From a virus: a DNA stretch of 31,818 bases. Position 1 is the stretch's first letter; every line of letters begins with the position of its first letter. Of this stretch, positions 28,900-31,818 are shown piece by piece. Location of the stretch: IMG/VR virus record IMGVR_UViG_3300048839_000838, positions 1-31,818 of that record; one strand, 5' to 3'. The notes under the pieces are model-generated. The model was not told where the DNA came from and did no database searches. It saw only the letters and a list, made by a program, of their open reading frames with translations. Both the position numbers and the translations under genes were made by a program.

Positions 28900-29193
28900 A
28901 TGCGCGACGACAAGCGAGGACCGACCCGGCGCGAGATCGAGGCGCTGGTCGTGATCGTGGAACACCGCCGCCGCACGGGGGTCTCGCCGATGATGGCGGA
29001 GCTCGGCGAGGCGCTCGGCTGCCGTGCGAGCTGGGCGCACGTGCTCACCGTGCACCTGCGCCGGATGGGGCTGCTGCGCTCCTCCGCCACGGGCACCACC
29101 GGGCAGCTCTGGCCGACCGAGCAGGGCACGGCGCTCGCGGAGCAGGTGCGCGCCGCGGCGCGGACGGGGCGCGGATCGACGTCCCCGGCGTGA
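28900..29193 (+). CDS. LexA-like winged-helix regulator
   Basis: A 97-residue protein that is essentially one winged helix: REIEALVVIVEHRRRTGVSP, MMAELGEALGCRASWAHVLT, then HLRRMGLLRSSATGTTGQLW. The 'rrtGvsPmmaElgealG' helix pair is like the N-terminal domain of LexA. There is no LexA protease domain, so it is a stand-alone DNA-binder. GAGAGGAGGCGCAGGG precedes the ATG. It opens the block leading towards the terminase genes, so it may control late genes. It is the best repressor or late-regulator candidate in the window. Confidence 0.7.
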   Translation: MRDDKRGPTRREIEALVVIVEHRRRTGVSPMMAELGEALGCRASWAHVLTVHLRRMGLLRSSATGTTGQLWPTEQGTALAEQVRAAARTGRGSTSPA

Positions 29194-29216
29194 GCACGTG
29201 CGCGCACGATGAGGGC

Positions 29217-29942
29217 ATGACGCTCTTCTTCCGTGGCCTGCGGGCCGCATCTTGGACCGCCGCCGCTGCCGTCGCCCTCGCGGGCGGCGGCGCGGCCGCG
29301 TCCGGACCCGCCATCGCCGCCGCCGGCGCGGCAATCTCCGCGACTCCGATCGAGGTGGAGGCGTTCCGCACGACGTGGACGAACGACGTGGGCGCCTTCT
29401 CCGTCGCGCCGCAGCTCGAGCGGTGGCCGAGCCTGGACTCGCTGCTCGGCGTCGAGCTGCGACTGACCGGCGGCACGGTCGCCGCCGAGTTCTGCTCCGA
29501 GAATCCAACCGCGATCGACGGCTGCATCGGCGTCGGGCTCGCTGCCTGGGGCTTCGGCCTGCTCTCGAGCGACGACGGCCCGCTCGCCGCGTGCGGCGAC
29601 CTGGACGGCGTCGACTGCGTCGAGCTCGAGGCGGTCGACGTCCAGCGCTCGACGTCGCTGCTCCCGCGCGAATGGTTTGCCGGGGACGGCCTCGCAGGCG
29701 TGTCGCTCGCTGCCTGGTATTCCTGGCCGGTCTTCGACGCGGCCGGCGAGTACGTCTACCCGGTGCTCGTGGACGTCCACGAGGCCGGCGGGACGCTGAC
29801 CGTCGTCTACATCGTCGAGCCGGACCTCGACGGCTCCGGCCTCGTGGACTTCGGCGATCTCACCGCGGCTCTCGGCGACTGGGGCGGGCTCTGCAGCTTC
29901 GACTTTCTCGTCGAGCTGCTCGCCCGCTGGGGCGACGCATGA
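29217..29942 (+). CDS. Secreted protein with C-terminal dockerin-like calcium motif
   Basis: A 241-residue protein with a signal peptide (LFFRGLRAASWTAAAAVALA, cleavage after about residue 27), a beta-rich body with several cysteine pairs, and a C-terminal DLDGSGLVDFGDL followed by TAALGDWGG. The D-x-D-x-S/D-x-x-D-x-x-D-L loop with a W-G end is the calcium-binding dockerin-like repeat common at the ends of planctomycete secreted proteins. A second half-repeat lacking the loop ends the protein (FDFLVELLARWG). ATG 29217 is chosen because the signal peptide begins there; a GTG at 29190 overlapping the previous stop is the alternative. The motif probably comes from the host. Confidence 0.75.
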   Translation: MTLFFRGLRAASWTAAAAVALAGGGAAASGPAIAAAGAAISATPIEVEAFRTTWTNDVGAFSVAPQLERWPSLDSLLGVELRLTGGTVAAEFCSENPTAIDGCIGVGLAAWGFGLLSSDDGPLAACGDLDGVDCVELEAVDVQRSTSLLPREWFAGDGLAGVSLAAWYSWPVFDAAGEYVYPVLVDVHEAGGTLTVVYIVEPDLDGSGLVDFGDLTAALGDWGGLCSFDFLVELLARWGDA

Positions 29943-30166
29943 GGCGTGGCGACAGTCGTGGCGAGGTCCTCGGCCCTGATGGATCGCCGGCACCAACCAC
30001 GGCGACATTCGCGGCCCGCATGGGCTGGACCGCGGACCTGTCGGACGTGCGGTGCACGGACGGTGGCGTTTGGGGGGGCGACAACAGCCGCGGGCGCATG
30101 ATGGGTGGGTGGTACACCGTCGAGCGGGAGCAGATCGACCCCATGAACCAAGGGAGTGACCGATGA
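29939..30166 (+). CDS. Small protein, unknown function
   Basis: A 75-residue protein starting at the ATG that overlaps the previous stop (ATGA) and ending in an ATGA overlap with the next gene. It is polar, with a Gly/Trp/Arg-rich middle (GGVWGGDNSRGRMMGGWYTV). The sequence around 30069-30076 holds eight consecutive G, a possible indel site. No family recognised. Confidence 0.55.
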   Translation: MRRGDSRGEVLGPDGSPAPTTATFAARMGWTADLSDVRCTDGGVWGGDNSRGRMMGGWYTVEREQIDPMNQGSDR

Positions 30167-30612
30167 TCGAGCACGAGTACCTCTGGATCATCCCCGGCGA
30201 CGGACGCGAGCTCGACGAGGTCGTCGAGATCCCTGGCATGCCGGTCGGCACCTCGCGCGTCGTGATCGATTCGCCGGTGCGCCTCCACGGCGCCGGCGAG
30301 ACTGACCGCCAGCGGTCCGGCCGCTTCTCGCTGCCGATCGAGGCGACGGTCGCGGTCGGAGCGCCGGGCGCACGGGCGCGGACGAAGAAGTGGCTCGGCA
30401 CCGGGATCTCGGTGCCCTACGCGGACGGGCTGTACGAGATCGATCGGGTGCTCGCGGCTCGGGTGGAGCAGCCCTTCACGCGCGACCTCGAGCGATTCGC
30501 CACGCCGTGGGAGCTTCGGCTCGAGGCGACCGCCGAGCTTCGGCCACGGTCGCCGCTCGAGCGGCCGTCTTCGTCGGTCCTGCTCGTCCCGATCACGGTC
30601 CGCTACGAGTGA
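30163..30612 (+). CDS. Beta-rich protein, unknown function
   Basis: A 149-residue protein of alternating strands (EHEYLWIIPGDGRELDEVVE, SRVVIDSPVRLHGAG, GRFSLPIEATVAVGA, PWELRLEATAEL and SSVLLVPITVRYE). This reads as a single beta domain, perhaps a capsid or tail decoration. It overlaps the small gene before it and the gene after it (GTGA at 30609). Confidence 0.6.
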   Translation: MIEHEYLWIIPGDGRELDEVVEIPGMPVGTSRVVIDSPVRLHGAGETDRQRSGRFSLPIEATVAVGAPGARARTKKWLGTGISVPYADGLYEIDRVLAARVEQPFTRDLERFATPWELRLEATAELRPRSPLERPSSSVLLVPITVRYE

Positions 30613-31409
30613 CGCAGCCCTCCGCCAGCCTCGGGACGAAGCCGCTGGCCACGGGGCCACGGCTCGTCTGCTGGACCTGGAACGAGCCGCTCGGTCGAGC
30701 GGCCTCGATGGGCGATCAGCTCATCCCGATGATCCGCGTCAGCGCCGCCCGTGATCCGGTCGAGGCCGCGCGGTCGGTGGCCCGGAAGGTGAACCGCCGC
30801 TTCGGCGGGGACTGGGGCCGCGCCGTGATCATGCCCCAGAACTGGGGCGAGACCTACGCGCCGAACGTCCCCGACCTGATGGTCGACGGCGGACCAATCT
30901 GGTGGAACGCATGGACCGAGACGTTCGTCCGGGCGATCGAGGCCGAAGAGCCGCCGCGGGCGATCGTGTTCGACCGCGAGGGCTCGCGGGGCACGGACGC
31001 CGAGCGGCATGCCCGGGAGCTGCTGATGGAGGTCGCCGCCTACCGCGTGGTCCGCGACGCCTTCGACGAGCTGACCGACGTCGGCAACTACGGCAACACC
31101 TCGGAGGAGGGGGCCTGGTCGATCGCCGACGTCCTGCAGATGCCGACGCTGTACCGGGGCTACGAGCTCGACCGGCTGCAGACGAAGCTCCGCCTGGTCG
31201 ATCGCGAGGCGGGCGAGCTGGTGCCGTGGATCCCGACGCCGGGGTTCAGGATGCGAGACGAATCGATCCTTTCACGGTTCGACTTCCGCGATCTCGTCGA
31301 CCTGGCGGTCAAGGCGGGGGCGCGGCGCGTCGTGCTCTGGGGCGACAAGGGGTACGAGACCGAGGCGGGCTGGGACCAGGTCGCCGCGATCATCCGTCGG
31401 TGGCGCTGA
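30609..31409 (+). CDS. Possible TIM-barrel glycoside hydrolase, endolysin candidate
   Basis: A 266-residue protein starting at the GTG that overlaps the previous stop. Strand-like segments at regular spacing (RLVCWTWNEPLG, LIPMIRVSAARD, GRAVIMPQNWG, PRAIVFDREGSRG, LTDVGNYGNTS, LVPWIPTPGFR, ARRVVLWGDKGYE) suggest a (beta/alpha)8 barrel. Acidic residues at strand ends (D/E in FDREG, E in GYETE) would be the catalytic candidates, as in glycosidases. No signal peptide is present, as in many endolysins. No other endolysin is recognised in the window, which makes this the best candidate. The fold is inferred by eye only. Confidence 0.45.
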   Translation: MTQPSASLGTKPLATGPRLVCWTWNEPLGRAASMGDQLIPMIRVSAARDPVEAARSVARKVNRRFGGDWGRAVIMPQNWGETYAPNVPDLMVDGGPIWWNAWTETFVRAIEAEEPPRAIVFDREGSRGTDAERHARELLMEVAAYRVVRDAFDELTDVGNYGNTSEEGAWSIADVLQMPTLYRGYELDRLQTKLRLVDREAGELVPWIPTPGFRMRDESILSRFDFRDLVDLAVKAGARRVVLWGDKGYETEAGWDQVAAIIRRWR

Positions 31410-31410
31410 G

Positions 31411-31818
31411 ATGAGCGACCGGCGCTCGGCTGGCTGGCTCGCCGCGCGACGCGCAAAGCGTGCCGACCCGTTCTACACGTCGGCGCGGTGGCGCCGCGCT
31501 CGGGAGGCGCAGCTCTGTCGCTCTCCGCTCTGCGCCCGGTGCCAGGAGCGTGGGCAGGCGACGATCGCGACGATCGTGCACCACGTCACGCCGCGCAGCG
31601 AGGCGCCCGAGCGGGCGCTCGACGCCGAGAACCTCGAGAGCCTCTGTGCGAGCTGTCACGCCCGCGAGCCGGGCCACGGCTTCGCGGGTGCTGCGCGGCC
31701 CGATCCACCCGCGGCGGCCGGAGGGCCGGCCCCGCCGCCCCTGGGGCAGCGTCAGGGGGGTCCCCCCCCCGTCGAGATCGCTGCGCGGAGGGGGTCCCAA
31801 ACCGACCCGCTACCCGTT
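31411..31818 (+). CDS. HNH endonuclease, runs off the window end
   Basis: 136 residues up to the window end, no stop. It has the phage HNH pattern: FYTSARWRRAREAQL, then zinc cysteines in LCRSPLCARCQERG, HH in ATIVHHVTPRSEAP, NLESLCASCHAREPGH at the end of the motif, and a Pro/Gly-rich tail. Such HNH proteins lie directly before terS and help the terminase cut DNA at cos. If the window ends are joined through the shared CCGTT, the frame closes at TGA 39-41, giving 147 residues and a TGATG overlap with terS. A G6-T-C9 run at 31755-31770 is a possible sequencing indel site that would change the tail. Confidence 0.88.
   Translation, partial: MSDRRSAGWLAARRAKRADPFYTSARWRRAREAQLCRSPLCARCQERGQATIATIVHHVTPRSEAPERALDAENLESLCASCHAREPGHGFAGAARPDPPAAAGGPAPPPLGQRQGGPPPVEIAARRGSQTDPLPV

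Noticed and set aside
1-31818. CRISPR array, insertion sequence, toxin-antitoxin or retron
   Set aside because: No regularly spaced direct repeats with unique spacers, no transposase, no reverse transcriptase and no paired small genes with known toxin motifs were found. The only tandem array (25064-25330) is coding and has no spacers.

Overview
The window reads as a nearly complete, possibly circular genome of a temperate siphovirus (or an excised prophage). The DNA is very GC-rich (about 70% by eye). Every protein gene I accept lies on the plus strand, and most neighbours overlap by 1-4 bases (TGATG, ATGA or GTGA junctions), so the genome behaves as one long, translationally coupled transcript. 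A C-terminal dockerin-like motif of the kind common in secreted planctomycete proteins (DLDGSGLVDFGDL followed by DWG, near 29.8 kb) hints at a planctomycete host, perhaps Phycisphaerae-like. That host guess is inference.

Layout. 0-10 kb holds packaging and head genes (P27-type small terminase, large terminase, an HK97-type portal with a long C-terminal extension, major capsid protein), then head-tail connectors, tail completion and tail tube genes, and a tail assembly chaperone pair joined by a lambda-like -1 ribosomal frameshift (GGGAAAC at 9956). 10-18 kb holds the tape measure, tail tip and fibre-like genes, a cysteine-rich pair, an HK97 prohead protease displaced about 12 kb from its usual place, and a candidate lysis pair (one membrane protein, one lipoprotein). 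18.2-21 kb is the integration region: strong hairpins, an initiator-tRNA-like sequence, a tyrosine integrase with an altered active site, and on the minus strand the 3' half of a tRNA-Pro(GGG) followed by a good terminator, which is a likely attP. 21-29 kb is the early/replication region: small unknown genes, winged-helix proteins, a replication initiator gene carrying four iterons (a lambda-O-like origin), and an array of small genes between 23.5 and 25.7 kb joined by a repeated 19-bp stop/RBS/start junction. 29-31.8 kb holds a secreted dockerin-like protein, a possible TIM-barrel hydrolase and an HNH nuclease running off the end.

The last five bases (CCGTT) equal the first five. Joining the ends through that overlap gives the HNH gene a stop codon that overlaps the small-terminase ATG as TGATG, exactly the junction style seen elsewhere. 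This supports a complete circle of about 31,813 bp. The most unusual part is the 23.5-25.7 kb array. The same junction sequence encodes the C-terminal residues EGGGA and the stop of one gene and the ribosome binding site and GTG of the next. One junction has lost its stop and fused two genes, and an approximately 70-bp gene start is duplicated.
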